Assembly: GCF_009757775.1 (NCBI RefSeq) | Contig: NZ_RHLK01000016.1 | Span: 141,852 to 205,851, forward strand | DNA: 64,000 nucleotides | Origin: Paenibacillus lutrae | Lineage (GTDB): Bacteria > Bacillota > Bacilli > Paenibacillales > NBRC-103111 | Direction of reading: 5' to 3' | Part shown: positions 15,919 through 25,917 of the stretch, one piece after another | Numbering within the stretch: position 1 is the first letter of the stretch | Layout: every line of letters starts with the position of its first letter | The notes under the pieces: model-generated | Databases searched by the model: none | The model's input: the letters and a program-made list of their open reading frames with translations, nothing else | Told to the model about the DNA's origin: nothing | Made by a program: the position numbers and the translations under genes

Positions 15919-16706
15919 AACGCTATTTCGTTATTGCCAGAAATAGTTTCATGACGGAATTATCAAGGAGAGCAAGCTTTATCTTTGCTTTCCTGGGCAA
16001 TATTCTGTATTTGACCGTCATTTATTTCCTGTGGTCCTCTATTTATAAGAACAACACTGAAATCAACGGCATGACCTTCAATGAGGTTTTTGTTTACCTC
16101 GCGTTAGCTTCCTCTATGGCCGTGATGTTTCAAGTTTATACGGAATGGTTCATGTCCAGAGACATTATCAGCGGGAACATTATAACCGATATAATTAAGC
16201 CTCTTGACTATCAGTTCAACCGGTTCTGTAATTCGCTGGGAGGCGTCTTCTCTAACTTTCTAACGATTACCGTTCCGTCCTTTCTGCTCATTCTTCTTGT
16301 ATTTCAAGTAGGCATTCAAATCCGTCTGAACTTTCTCTTTTTTATTCTTGCCGTTATTTTTGCCCTGATTATTGCTTTCCTGATCGATTACATGATTGGT
16401 TTGCTTTCCTTTTATACCGAATCCATATGGGGGATCAGCATTACCAAAGAAGTGGTCGTTTTATTTTTTTCCGGCGCTTTGGTTCCCTTGGCATTTTTTC
16501 CTGAACCATTGCGTGAAGTTGTTCAGCTTTTACCTTTTCAAGCCATCTATAACACTCCGTTAACTATTCTGATTACACCAACCTTACAGGCATCCGATTA
16601 CCTTACATTCATCTCCGTTCAACTCTTCTGGATCTCTGTTTTATTCATCCTTAGTCGTTTCTTTCATCACAGGGCATTAAAGGTCATCACAATAAACGGG
16701 GGTTAA
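15915..16706 (+). CDS. ABC-2-type exporter permease, first subunit (COG4587-like)
   Basis: A 263-residue integral membrane protein with about six hydrophobic segments. The N-terminus MKRYFVIARNSFMTELSRR and the conserved region around MSRDIISGNIITDIIKPLDY are typical of the ABC2_membrane_6 family that forms heterodimers with a second permease. Its ATG overlaps the ATPase stop (ATGA), indicating translational coupling, and its TAA overlaps the next ATG by one base. Together with its neighbours it should form an efflux pump for the cluster product. Confidence 0.88.
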   Translation: MKRYFVIARNSFMTELSRRASFIFAFLGNILYLTVIYFLWSSIYKNNTEINGMTFNEVFVYLALASSMAVMFQVYTEWFMSRDIISGNIITDIIKPLDYQFNRFCNSLGGVFSNFLTITVPSFLLILLVFQVGIQIRLNFLFFILAVIFALIIAFLIDYMIGLLSFYTESIWGISITKEVVVLFFSGALVPLAFFPEPLREVVQLLPFQAIYNTPLTILITPTLQASDYLTFISVQLFWISVLFILSRFFHHRALKVITINGG

Positions 16707-17512
16707 TGGCAGTGAGAACACTCTTGTTTTACTTTAAAATTTACTTAAAAATCACTTCTCAATATTTTAAAGTGAAAATGCAATACCGGGCCGACTTTAT
16801 TATAAGCTCGATCGGGATGCTGGTAACGAATCTTGTGGGGATTCTGCCTTTGTGGATCATTTTCAATTCCGTCTCCAGCCTGGAAGGCTTTACTTATTAT
16901 GAAATTTTATTTATTTATTCGTTTTCTCTGATTGCCTTATCCCCGCTGCAGCTTTTCTTCGATAACATCTGGAATCTGTGGACCCATCTGATCGACGGAA
17001 CGTTTATCAAATATTACTTGAAGCCCATTAATGTCATGTTCTACTACATGTCCGAAGTCTTTGACATCAAAGGATTAAGCCAATTAGCTTTCGGGGCTGC
17101 CGGATTGATCTATGCCTCCGTCCAACTCGGTCTCTCCTGGAATTTGGTAAGTATCGTTTTATTATTAATTGCTCTGCTGGGCTCATCGTTAATTATGGTT
17201 TCTCTAATGATTATGGCAGCGGCAACGGGTTTCTGGATTACGAATCCGTTTCATGTGATCGCTTTTGTTTTCCGGTTCAGAGAAATCGTCAAATACCCCG
17301 TAACCATTTTTAATAATTTTTTTAAATTTCTGTTTACGTTTATCCTCCCCATCGGATTTGTCGCTTTTTATCCATCCCAGCTCTTTTTAAAATCCTTCAC
17401 CGATGCCGATTTGCTGGCTTACTGCTCGCCGTTAGTCGGGGTTCTCTTATTTTCACTGGCTTATCTGGCTTGGAATAAAGCCATCAAAAGCTATTCAGGG
17501 ACAGGCTCATGA
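16706..17512 (+). CDS. ABC-2-type exporter permease, second subunit (COG3694-like)
   Basis: A 268-residue integral membrane protein with about six hydrophobic segments, paralogous to the subunit before it. The segment DGTFIKYYLKPINVMFYYMS corresponds to the IIKPLDY region of its partner. It is coupled to the previous gene by a one-base stop/start overlap and is the last gene of the operon: a strong terminator lies 18 bases after its stop. The three transporter genes have lower GC and more A/T-ending codons than the enzymes before them, which may mean a different origin. Confidence 0.87.
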   Translation: MAVRTLLFYFKIYLKITSQYFKVKMQYRADFIISSIGMLVTNLVGILPLWIIFNSVSSLEGFTYYEILFIYSFSLIALSPLQLFFDNIWNLWTHLIDGTFIKYYLKPINVMFYYMSEVFDIKGLSQLAFGAAGLIYASVQLGLSWNLVSIVLLLIALLGSSLIMVSLMIMAAATGFWITNPFHVIAFVFRFREIVKYPVTIFNNFFKFLFTFILPIGFVAFYPSQLFLKSFTDADLLAYCSPLVGVLLFSLAYLAWNKAIKSYSGTGS

Positions 17513-17529
17513 TCTTGCAACAAGAAATG

Positions 17530-17571
17530 AAAAAAGCAGTCCATCCTCATCTGAGGGAGGGCTGCTTTTTG
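17530..17571 (+). terminator. Terminator ending the hydrazine cluster
   Basis: AAAAAGCAGTCC and GGGCTGCTTTTT form a long stem (one G-U pair), closing with a U-run. This marks the 3' end of the operon. Bases 17572-17720 hold a further GC-rich inverted repeat (CCAGTACCG/CGGTACTGG, 17642-17665) with no gene. Confidence 0.85.
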
Positions 17572-17721
17572 CTCTATTAGCTTCACCTTGTAGAAGCAAA
17601 ACGACTCCACTCCCTTTCCTTTTTACCGGTAATAGAACAACCCAGTACCGGCGCGGTACTGGATTGTTATTTACAAAAACTGTATTTGTTTTGCAGCGGC
17701 CTCTATAAGGAGGACTTTTGT

Positions 17722-17814
17722 GTGATTAAAACTAAACATGGAGTTGGGACAAATTCCCCAAATAAAAAGCCATCTTTGCGTGGTCTGGGCAAAGATGGCT
17801 GTATTAGCGTGTAA
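17722..17814 (+). CDS. Possible 30-residue peptide
   Basis: A short GTG-started frame with an excellent AAGGAGG eight bases upstream encodes a basic peptide ending GKDGCISV. It has no hydrophobic segment and runs through the hairpin that terminates the opposite-strand cell-wall hydrolase gene, so it may be an accident. It could be a cluster-linked peptide; no homologue is recognised. Confidence 0.25.
   Translation: MIKTKHGVGTNSPNKKPSLRGLGKDGCISV
17768..17800 (-). terminator. Terminator of the SleB-like hydrolase gene
   Basis: A perfect 12-bp stem, AGCCATCTTTGC with GCAAAGATGGCT; read on the minus strand it is followed by TTTTTATT. Confidence 0.85.
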
Positions 17815-17843
17815 GACCTGTGTAGGAAAGCCCTGTCTTGCGC

Positions 17844-18485
17844 CTAGTGGGTGAAGACGTGATTTCCGATCACAGTTTTGGCAGGGCGCGCTTTACTCCA
17901 TGCCGATGTGGCAATGTCCGGATTGTAGTAGAATAGCGCGCCTGATGTCGGGTCCGATCCGTTCAGAGCCGCACGGGCCGCCTGGTAGGCACTCGCATTA
18001 GGCTTCATGGCATACTGCCCGTCTCTCACGGCAGAGAACTGGCCCCGCTGATGAATGACGCCCGGGATCGAATCCGGGAACGAGTTGGACTGTACGCGGT
18101 TAATGACAACGGCGCCAATCGCCACTTGTCCCTGATAGGATTCACCCCGTGCCTCGGCATAAATGATGCGCGCCATTTGCTCCAGGGCATCCGTTTGAGG
18201 GGCGGCTGTTTGTTTGAGCTTGGCGATGGTCCGGGAATCCGCCTGCCCGTCAGCAGGAAGACCGTAAGCGCGCTGGAACTTTGCCACGGAATCCTTGGTG
18301 ACCGCTCCGTAATAACCGGTTACGCCTGCGTTAAAATACCCGAGCGCATCGAGACGCTCCTGTAAATCCAGTACGTGCTCGCTCTGGGTTCCGGTCGACA
18401 AAGACATAGCCGAGACGGAAGGAGCGGCGCTTGCAAAGCCGACAGCACAAACTGCGGCAGATAGTACGATAGGTAGTTTCTTCAT
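17844..18485 (-). CDS. SleB/CwlJ-type cell-wall hydrolase with peptidoglycan-binding domain
   Basis: A 213-residue secreted protein. Order: signal peptide (MKKLPIVLSAAVCAVGFASA...), a PG_binding_1 domain at about residues 30-90 (VLDLQERLDALGYFNAG, VAKFQRAYGLPADG) and a Hydrolase_2 domain from about 97 (ARIIYAEARGESYQGQVAIG, with the conserved Glu) to the end. This is the layout of the spore cortex-lytic enzyme SleB, which opens cortex peptidoglycan at germination, though related hydrolases act in vegetative cells. No ypeB follows, as usually seen for sleB, so I leave the symbol blank. GAGGAGGAAC precedes the ATG. Confidence 0.85.
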   Translation of the reverse strand: MKKLPIVLSAAVCAVGFASAAPSVSAMSLSTGTQSEHVLDLQERLDALGYFNAGVTGYYGAVTKDSVAKFQRAYGLPADGQADSRTIAKLKQTAAPQTDALEQMARIIYAEARGESYQGQVAIGAVVINRVQSNSFPDSIPGVIHQRGQFSAVRDGQYAMKPNASAYQAARAALNGSDPTSGALFYYNPDIATSAWSKARPAKTVIGNHVFTH

Positions 18486-18734
18486 AAGTATGTGTTCCTC
18501 CTCTTAATTTCTGACCACGTTGTTGACGTGACAATATGACTAAGGGGCCTACGATGGTCATAAAAGGCTGCCGCCCACGCTTATCAGCGGCAAACAGGGG
18601 AGTGACGGAGCCGGCCAGCTTACCGGTTCGTCTCTATATAGTTCGAAGAGTATGTGCAGATTGCCTCCGTACATGGAGAAAAAAATTCGATTCCCCCCGG
18701 CTTGGCGGCTCGAAACAGGGCAGACAAAAAAAAG

Positions 18735-18762
18735 AGACCCGCAGCAACGGGCTGCAGGTCTA
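18735..18762 (-). terminator. Hairpin with A/T-run, orphan terminator-like element
   Basis: AGACCCGCAGC pairs with GCTGCAGGTCT (one mismatch), with eight As on its left, so it is a terminator when read on the minus strand. No minus-strand gene ends here. The remaining 18486-18919 stretch holds no gene I can support, only promoter DNA for the two divergent neighbours. Confidence 0.45.
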
Positions 18763-18919
18763 AGGTTTATTTATTAAAAAAGGGGGTCGAATATTAGTAT
18801 AGGCTACTTACATTAAAAGAAGATGAAAACTGGATTTCATTTGTGTTACAAATGATGACTCCAGCATTTTTTAAAGTGGATCAGGGATGGTATAGTTCTA
18901 GTTAGCAGACTTACGAGCA

Positions 18920-21280
18920 ATGAAGGGGAAGACGCAATTGGATACTCATGTACAGCCAGTCAGACAAACACCGCCGGGGGCGGCTGAGAAAGCCGTTCCG
19001 CAGGCACCCTTGGCTTCGGCCCAAACCACAGTTCAACTGGTTGGTCCCGGAGAAGAAGATGCGGCGTATTTCCGCCAGCTGGAGAGCAGGGGCACCGAGC
19101 TTAACGAACCCCAGCTTCGGGCAGTCCGCCATTTTACAGGCCCTCTGTTAACGATTGCAGGGGCAGGCTCCGGGAAAACCTCCGTCTTAATTTGCCGAAC
19201 CGGGCATCTGCTTTCGGTCAGGAAAGTGCAGGCGAGGAATATTCTGCTCGTCACTTTCTCGAGTAAAGCCGCCGCCGAAATGAGATCGCGGATCGCTAAA
19301 TTGCCGGGCATCACGGAACGGGATATCTCGCAGCTTGAGGCGCGGACGTTTCATTCTTTTTTCCTGCAGATTATCCGCAGACAGGGAATCAGCCTGGAGA
19401 TTTTTAACGAACCGCGCAGACAGCATATTCTGCTGAAACAACTGATGCGGGAACTGGGAACACCGGAGGCTTATCCTCCCGAAACGCTGCTTGCACTGTT
19501 ATCTTCCTATAAAATAAACCGGATGGCGCTCCGGGATCTGCCGGAGGGGACGAGCCACGAGAAGGCCGTCAGAAGTATTCTGATCCGGTACGAATCCTGG
19601 ATGCAGGCTAACGGGAAGATGGACTTTGACGACGTGCTTCTGATCGCGTACAACGTTCTTCGAGAGAATTCAGAGCTCCTGCGGATGCTTCAGAACCGTT
19701 TTGAATATGTGATGGTGGATGAATTTCAGGATACGAACGGGCTTCAGTACGAACTGATCCGGATGATCGCCGAACCTCAGGGGAATTTGATGGTTGTCGG
19801 GGATGATGACCAGACCATTTATACCTTCAATGGGGCGAGGAGCGAGTTTATTCTGGATTTCGAGAAGATGTATCCGGGAGCCAAAGTGATTACACTGGAT
19901 ATCAATTACCGTTCGACGGCTTCGATCGTCGGGCTGGGCAACCAGATTATCCGCCGCAATGTGAAGCGGCGGCCGAAGAAGCTGAAGGCAACCAAGGCTG
20001 GCGAGGCGGTGCCCGGGTACTTGCGTCCCAAGTCGGCAGAGGATGAGGCCGAGGCGGTGATCCGCCACATCCAGGGCGAGGTGGAGCAGAAACGCCGGGA
20101 GTATGGCGACTTCGCAGTCCTGTTCCGCTCGGCGAGCTCCTGCCGCGCTCTCTTGGAGCAGCTGGTGCTGCGGAATATCCCGTATATCGATTACGGGGAC
20201 GGGCAGCTGTTGTACCAGCATGGGCTGATCAAGCCCATCATGGATTATTTACGGTTGTCCGTGAACCGGCGTGATTTTGAGGCGATGGAGGGAATTCTGC
20301 CCACGATGTATCTGGGCCGCGAGAAGGCAATGGCCCATATCCGCAGGCAGGAAGCGGTACAACCCAAGAAGGGCCCGCTGATTCATTTGATGACGATGCC
20401 GGATTGCAAAGACTATCACAAGGAGAAGATCCGGGAGAAGCTGGAGCTGATTCGCGATCTGACTCCTATGAAGCCGGCCGCGGCGATCAAGCTTATCCGC
20501 AAGCGGTTCTACGACGCGTATGTGGAGACGGATGAGAAGCAGGCGGTTACCCAGCACAAGGAAATGCTGAAAGAGATGCTGGATGAACTGGAATCATCCG
20601 CCGCGCGTTTCGATACGATCCCGGAATTTGTGGAATTCGTAAATGAAATTGCGGCCAAAACCACGATGGGCAGACAAGAGCGGTCACCGGAACAAGGCAG
20701 CCGGATCTCGCTCATGACCATTCACCGTTCCAAAGGACTGGAGTTTCCGGTGGTCTTCGTTATCGGAGCGGTCGACGGCAGTCTGCCGCACAGCTCCGCG
20801 CTGGATGCCGAAGCGCCGGACAAAGCTGCGGCGCTGGAGGAAGAGCGGCGTCTGGCGTATGTGGCCGTGACGCGGGCGCGCGAGGAGCTGTTCGTGAGCT
20901 CTCCCGCCAGCTTCAGAGGCCGCCAGGCGGCGGTCTCCCGCTTCGTGCTCGGCGCATTCGCCGCGCCTTCTGCGGCGGGTACGGAGCCTGCTGCGAAGCG
21001 TCCGGCTGCCGCTGCCGCCGCCCGTGCCGGAAGGACATCCGTCACGATCCGGACCGCTGCAGCGGCAAGGCACATACCGGCAGCGTCTTCTGCGGCCGGA
21101 GGGAGTTCTCAGGCGGCCACGGAAACAGTGGCCGCCTGGATTTGCGGCGCGGGCGGCTGTCCGGCGTGGTCGCGGATAACCGGGCCCGCGGAAGCGGAGC
21201 CCCCGGCCAAGAGCTGCCCGCTGTGCAAGTCCCCTATGAGCCGGGGGAGTAGAGAGGTTCCTGTACGACAATCCAAATAG
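18920..21280 (+). CDS. UvrD/Rep-family superfamily 1A DNA helicase
   Basis: A 786-residue ATP-dependent 3'-5' helicase. SF1 motifs in order: Walker A IAGAGSGKTS (about residue 80), motif Ia LVTFSSKAAAEMRSRI, Walker B VMVDEFQDTN, motif III VVGDDDQTIYTFNGA, motif IV INYRS, motif V MTIHRSKGLEFPVVFVIG and motif VI LAYVAVTRAREEL. The last 120 residues are Ala/Gly-rich and end in a cysteine cluster (CGAGGC, CPLC) that may be a small zinc module; this tail is not part of PcrA. The start is uncertain: ATG 18920 lacks a clear ribosome site, while TTG 18938 has AAGGGGAAG before it. A role in repair or recombination is likely; it is not pcrA itself, which normally adjoins ligA. Confidence 0.87.
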   Translation: MKGKTQLDTHVQPVRQTPPGAAEKAVPQAPLASAQTTVQLVGPGEEDAAYFRQLESRGTELNEPQLRAVRHFTGPLLTIAGAGSGKTSVLICRTGHLLSVRKVQARNILLVTFSSKAAAEMRSRIAKLPGITERDISQLEARTFHSFFLQIIRRQGISLEIFNEPRRQHILLKQLMRELGTPEAYPPETLLALLSSYKINRMALRDLPEGTSHEKAVRSILIRYESWMQANGKMDFDDVLLIAYNVLRENSELLRMLQNRFEYVMVDEFQDTNGLQYELIRMIAEPQGNLMVVGDDDQTIYTFNGARSEFILDFEKMYPGAKVITLDINYRSTASIVGLGNQIIRRNVKRRPKKLKATKAGEAVPGYLRPKSAEDEAEAVIRHIQGEVEQKRREYGDFAVLFRSASSCRALLEQLVLRNIPYIDYGDGQLLYQHGLIKPIMDYLRLSVNRRDFEAMEGILPTMYLGREKAMAHIRRQEAVQPKKGPLIHLMTMPDCKDYHKEKIREKLELIRDLTPMKPAAAIKLIRKRFYDAYVETDEKQAVTQHKEMLKEMLDELESSAARFDTIPEFVEFVNEIAAKTTMGRQERSPEQGSRISLMTIHRSKGLEFPVVFVIGAVDGSLPHSSALDAEAPDKAAALEEERRLAYVAVTRAREELFVSSPASFRGRQAAVSRFVLGAFAAPSAAGTEPAAKRPAAAAAARAGRTSVTIRTAAAARHIPAASSAAGGSSQAATETVAAWICGAGGCPAWSRITGPAEAEPPAKSCPLCKSPMSRGSREVPVRQSK

Positions 21281-21296
21281 GCAGGTGAGGAAGATC

Positions 21297-21441
21297 GTGA
21301 AAACGGGCAACGGCAAACGGCAAAGGGGATTTCATAAGCAAGTTCCTGCTTTGGTTTGAATCCGTGCTGGGCACGTTTCTTATGATAGGTACGCTTCATT
21401 TACTGTTCAAAAACTTGAAGCCCGCGCCGGAGGACAAATAA
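21297..21441 (+). pseudogene. Small membrane-protein gene split by a +1 shift in GGGG
   Basis: GTG at 21297 has a strong GGTGAGGAAG site and opens a basic frame (VKTGNGKRQRG) that stops after 18 codons. The next frame continues without a start codon as a hydrophobic helix (FLLWFESVLGTFLMIGTLHL) and a charged tail LKPAPEDK, ending at TAA. Removing one G from the G4 run at 21325-21328 gives a continuous 47-residue single-pass membrane protein. Either the gene is disrupted or the run was miscounted in assembly. No family is recognised. Confidence 0.45.
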
Positions 21442-21494
21442 CTTGCCTGAGCTAAAAAAAAAAGCCGAAACACAGCTGTACCTGGAATACAAAG

Positions 21495-21568
21495 AACACC
21501 CCCTTACGAAAAAAAGCCGGACGGCCGAAGGCCATAGGAACAAGTCCAGCCTTCTCTAAGGGGGTGTT
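21495..21568 (-). terminator. Terminator of the YjlB-like cupin gene, within a larger inverted repeat
   Basis: On the minus strand GCTGGAC pairs with GTCCGGC and is followed by seven Ts. It lies inside a perfect 12-bp outer repeat, AACACCCCCTTA/TAAGGGGGTGTT, that brackets the region and abuts the stop codon. Confidence 0.7.
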
Positions 21569-22078
21569 TTACGTCTGCTTCCAGTGAAGAAGCAGAGGCC
21601 CGTTCTTACCGTAGACCGGATCGGATGAGGGAACAGGTACTCGCTGGATCCGCTCCAGCGCTTCGGGCCGTTCATCTGCTTGTCCGGTAAGCAGATCGGC
21701 TTCCATTCCGTCCGGATAAGCTCCGACTACCCGGAAATCGGCGGTGGCCGATAGTCTCCGGTGGCCGGTACCGGCCGGAAGCACAACCACATCGCCGGTC
21801 TCCAGCCCGACCGGCTGTCCATGCTCACCGCCGAGTTGGATAACGGCGGAACCGCTGATGACGCCCAGCACTTCATGAGCCGTGCTGTGATAATGATGGT
21901 AGTCGAACACGCCGCCAGTCCAGCTGTTCAACCAGTTATTCCGGTTGAAGATCTTCTCTGCCTCAGCCGCCCGTTCCTCGAATGCCCTTTTATAAAGAAG
22001 AGCGGGCAGGGCAGGATTGTTAGGGATCGTTTCCTCATCTTTGAACAATAATGTCTGGATTTCCGGTTTCTTCGGCAT
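21569..22078 (-). CDS. YjlB-like single-domain cupin
   Basis: A 169-residue cytoplasmic cupin. The metal-binding motif is FDYHHYHSTAHEVLGVISG (His, His, Glu arrangement) and the second motif is VVVLPAGTGHRRL. It resembles B. subtilis YjlB, whose function I do not know; proposed substrates would be guesses. GGAGGAATC precedes the ATG on the minus strand. It lies downstream of the SDR gene on the same strand but is separated from it by a strong terminator, so it is probably a separate unit. Confidence 0.75.
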   Translation of the reverse strand: MPKKPEIQTLLFKDEETIPNNPALPALLYKRAFEERAAEAEKIFNRNNWLNSWTGGVFDYHHYHSTAHEVLGVISGSAVIQLGGEHGQPVGLETGDVVVLPAGTGHRRLSATADFRVVGAYPDGMEADLLTGQADERPEALERIQRVPVPSSDPVYGKNGPLLLHWKQT

Positions 22079-22129
22079 AAAAGATTCCTCCGTTCTAAGA
22101 CTGGGACGCGCTTTACGTCTTATAAAAAT

Positions 22130-22165
22130 GACCCTGCCGCCATTAAAAAGCTGCAGGGTCTATTT
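22130..22165 (-). terminator. Terminator after the SDR gene (T-rich on both sides)
   Basis: GACCCTGC and GCAGGGTC form an 8-bp stem. Read on the minus strand it is followed by ATTTTTA; on the plus strand by TATTTATTTTT, so it could act in both directions. Confidence 0.75.
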
Positions 22166-22188
22166 ATTTTTCTGATGAATCTTAAATT

Positions 22189-22908
22189 TTATTGAGGGTT
22201 GGTTGTCCAAATTCCTGCCGCTTTGACAAAGACCCGCGGCGGAAGTTTCAGAGTGGCCAGGATGAGTTCGGCAACGTCTTCTGGCTGCATCATCCGGTCT
22301 TCGTCGCCGATTTTGAGGCCTGCGTTAGTTGCCAGGTCTGTATTGACGGTGCTGGGCGTCAGAGCCGTGACGCGGATATTGGATTTGCGGACTTCCTGCA
22401 GAACGGACTCCGTTAAGCCCATTACGCCGAATTTAGAGGCGCAGTAAGCGGAACCTGTCGCAAAACCGCGTTCGCCGGCAGTCGAAGCTACGTTAATAAT
22501 GCTGCCGCTGTTCTGTTTCACCATAGCCGGAAGGACAGCGCGGGTCACATAGTAAGTTCCCATGAGATTGACTTGAATAATGCGTTCCCACTCGTCCTGC
22601 TCCATATCGAGAAGCGTGCCGAATTGGGCAATTCCCGCGTTATTAATGAGGATATCGACTTGCCCCAGTTCGTCCGTAAGAGATTGAATCGCCTGATTCA
22701 CTTCAGAAGATTTGGAAATATCCGCAGATGCGAAATGTACTTTAACACCATAAGTTGTGGAAAGTTCTTGCTGAAGTGCTTCCAGGTCCGCCGTGCTGCG
22801 TGCAAGAAGTCCCAGATGTACGCCTTCCTTAGCGAGGGCGATAGCGGCTGCTTTGCCGATGCCTTTTCCAGCGCCGGTAATGATGGCTGTTTTATTCGTT
22901 AGCTGCAT
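22189..22908 (-). CDS. Short-chain dehydrogenase/reductase, FabG-like
   Basis: A 239-residue NAD(P)-dependent oxidoreductase with the cofactor motif TGAGKGIG, NNAG in the middle and the catalytic YCASK. It follows the 3-ketoacyl-ACP reductase pattern, but it is an isolated gene outside any fatty-acid cluster, so the substrate is unknown. Start ATG 22908 is chosen because GGAGAG lies six bases upstream on the minus strand and the family N-terminus (MQLTNKTAIITG) begins there; an upstream frame extension is not convincing. Confidence 0.85.
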   Translation of the reverse strand: MQLTNKTAIITGAGKGIGKAAAIALAKEGVHLGLLARSTADLEALQQELSTTYGVKVHFASADISKSSEVNQAIQSLTDELGQVDILINNAGIAQFGTLLDMEQDEWERIIQVNLMGTYYVTRAVLPAMVKQNSGSIINVASTAGERGFATGSAYCASKFGVMGLTESVLQEVRKSNIRVTALTPSTVNTDLATNAGLKIGDEDRMMQPEDVAELILATLKLPPRVFVKAAGIWTTNPQ

Positions 22909-23121
22909 GGTTGTCTCTCCTTCTTCACACTTCATAGGGAAATTACAAATTTCCACTTCCTTTTAAAATTACCATACCGGTTCCTGTTTATCAAAATTAC
23001 AGTCTCCGGCACGCAGTGAAATCGACTTACCAACGGATGACCATTTAGTGCAAAATAGATGGATGTTACAGTCGTTTACTCCGATTTATTAATAGATTAA
23101 GAGAGAGGAGGTGTGGAAAAA

Positions 23122-25791
<2,670 letters not shown>

Positions 25792-25810
25792 TCTTATAAG
25801 TTTCATGTTT

Positions 25811-25842
25811 CCCCTCTGCCTTGAGCTTAGGGGACTTTTTTT
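25811..25842 (+). terminator. Terminator of the collagen-like gene
   Basis: CCCCT with AGGGG, extended by weaker pairs, followed by ACTTTTTTTG. Confidence 0.75.
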
Positions 25843-25861
25843 GCCCCCATTCCTGCAAAAA

Positions 25862-25907
25862 TCCCCTGAAAGCAAACGGTTCTGACACCGGATTGCGCTT
25901 CAGGGGA
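25862..25907 (-). terminator. Terminator of the SLH-like gene
   Basis: TCCCCTGAA and TTCAGGGGA form a perfect 9-bp stem, followed on the minus strand by TTTTTGC. Confidence 0.75.
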
Positions 25908-25917
25908 TTGCTTCATT

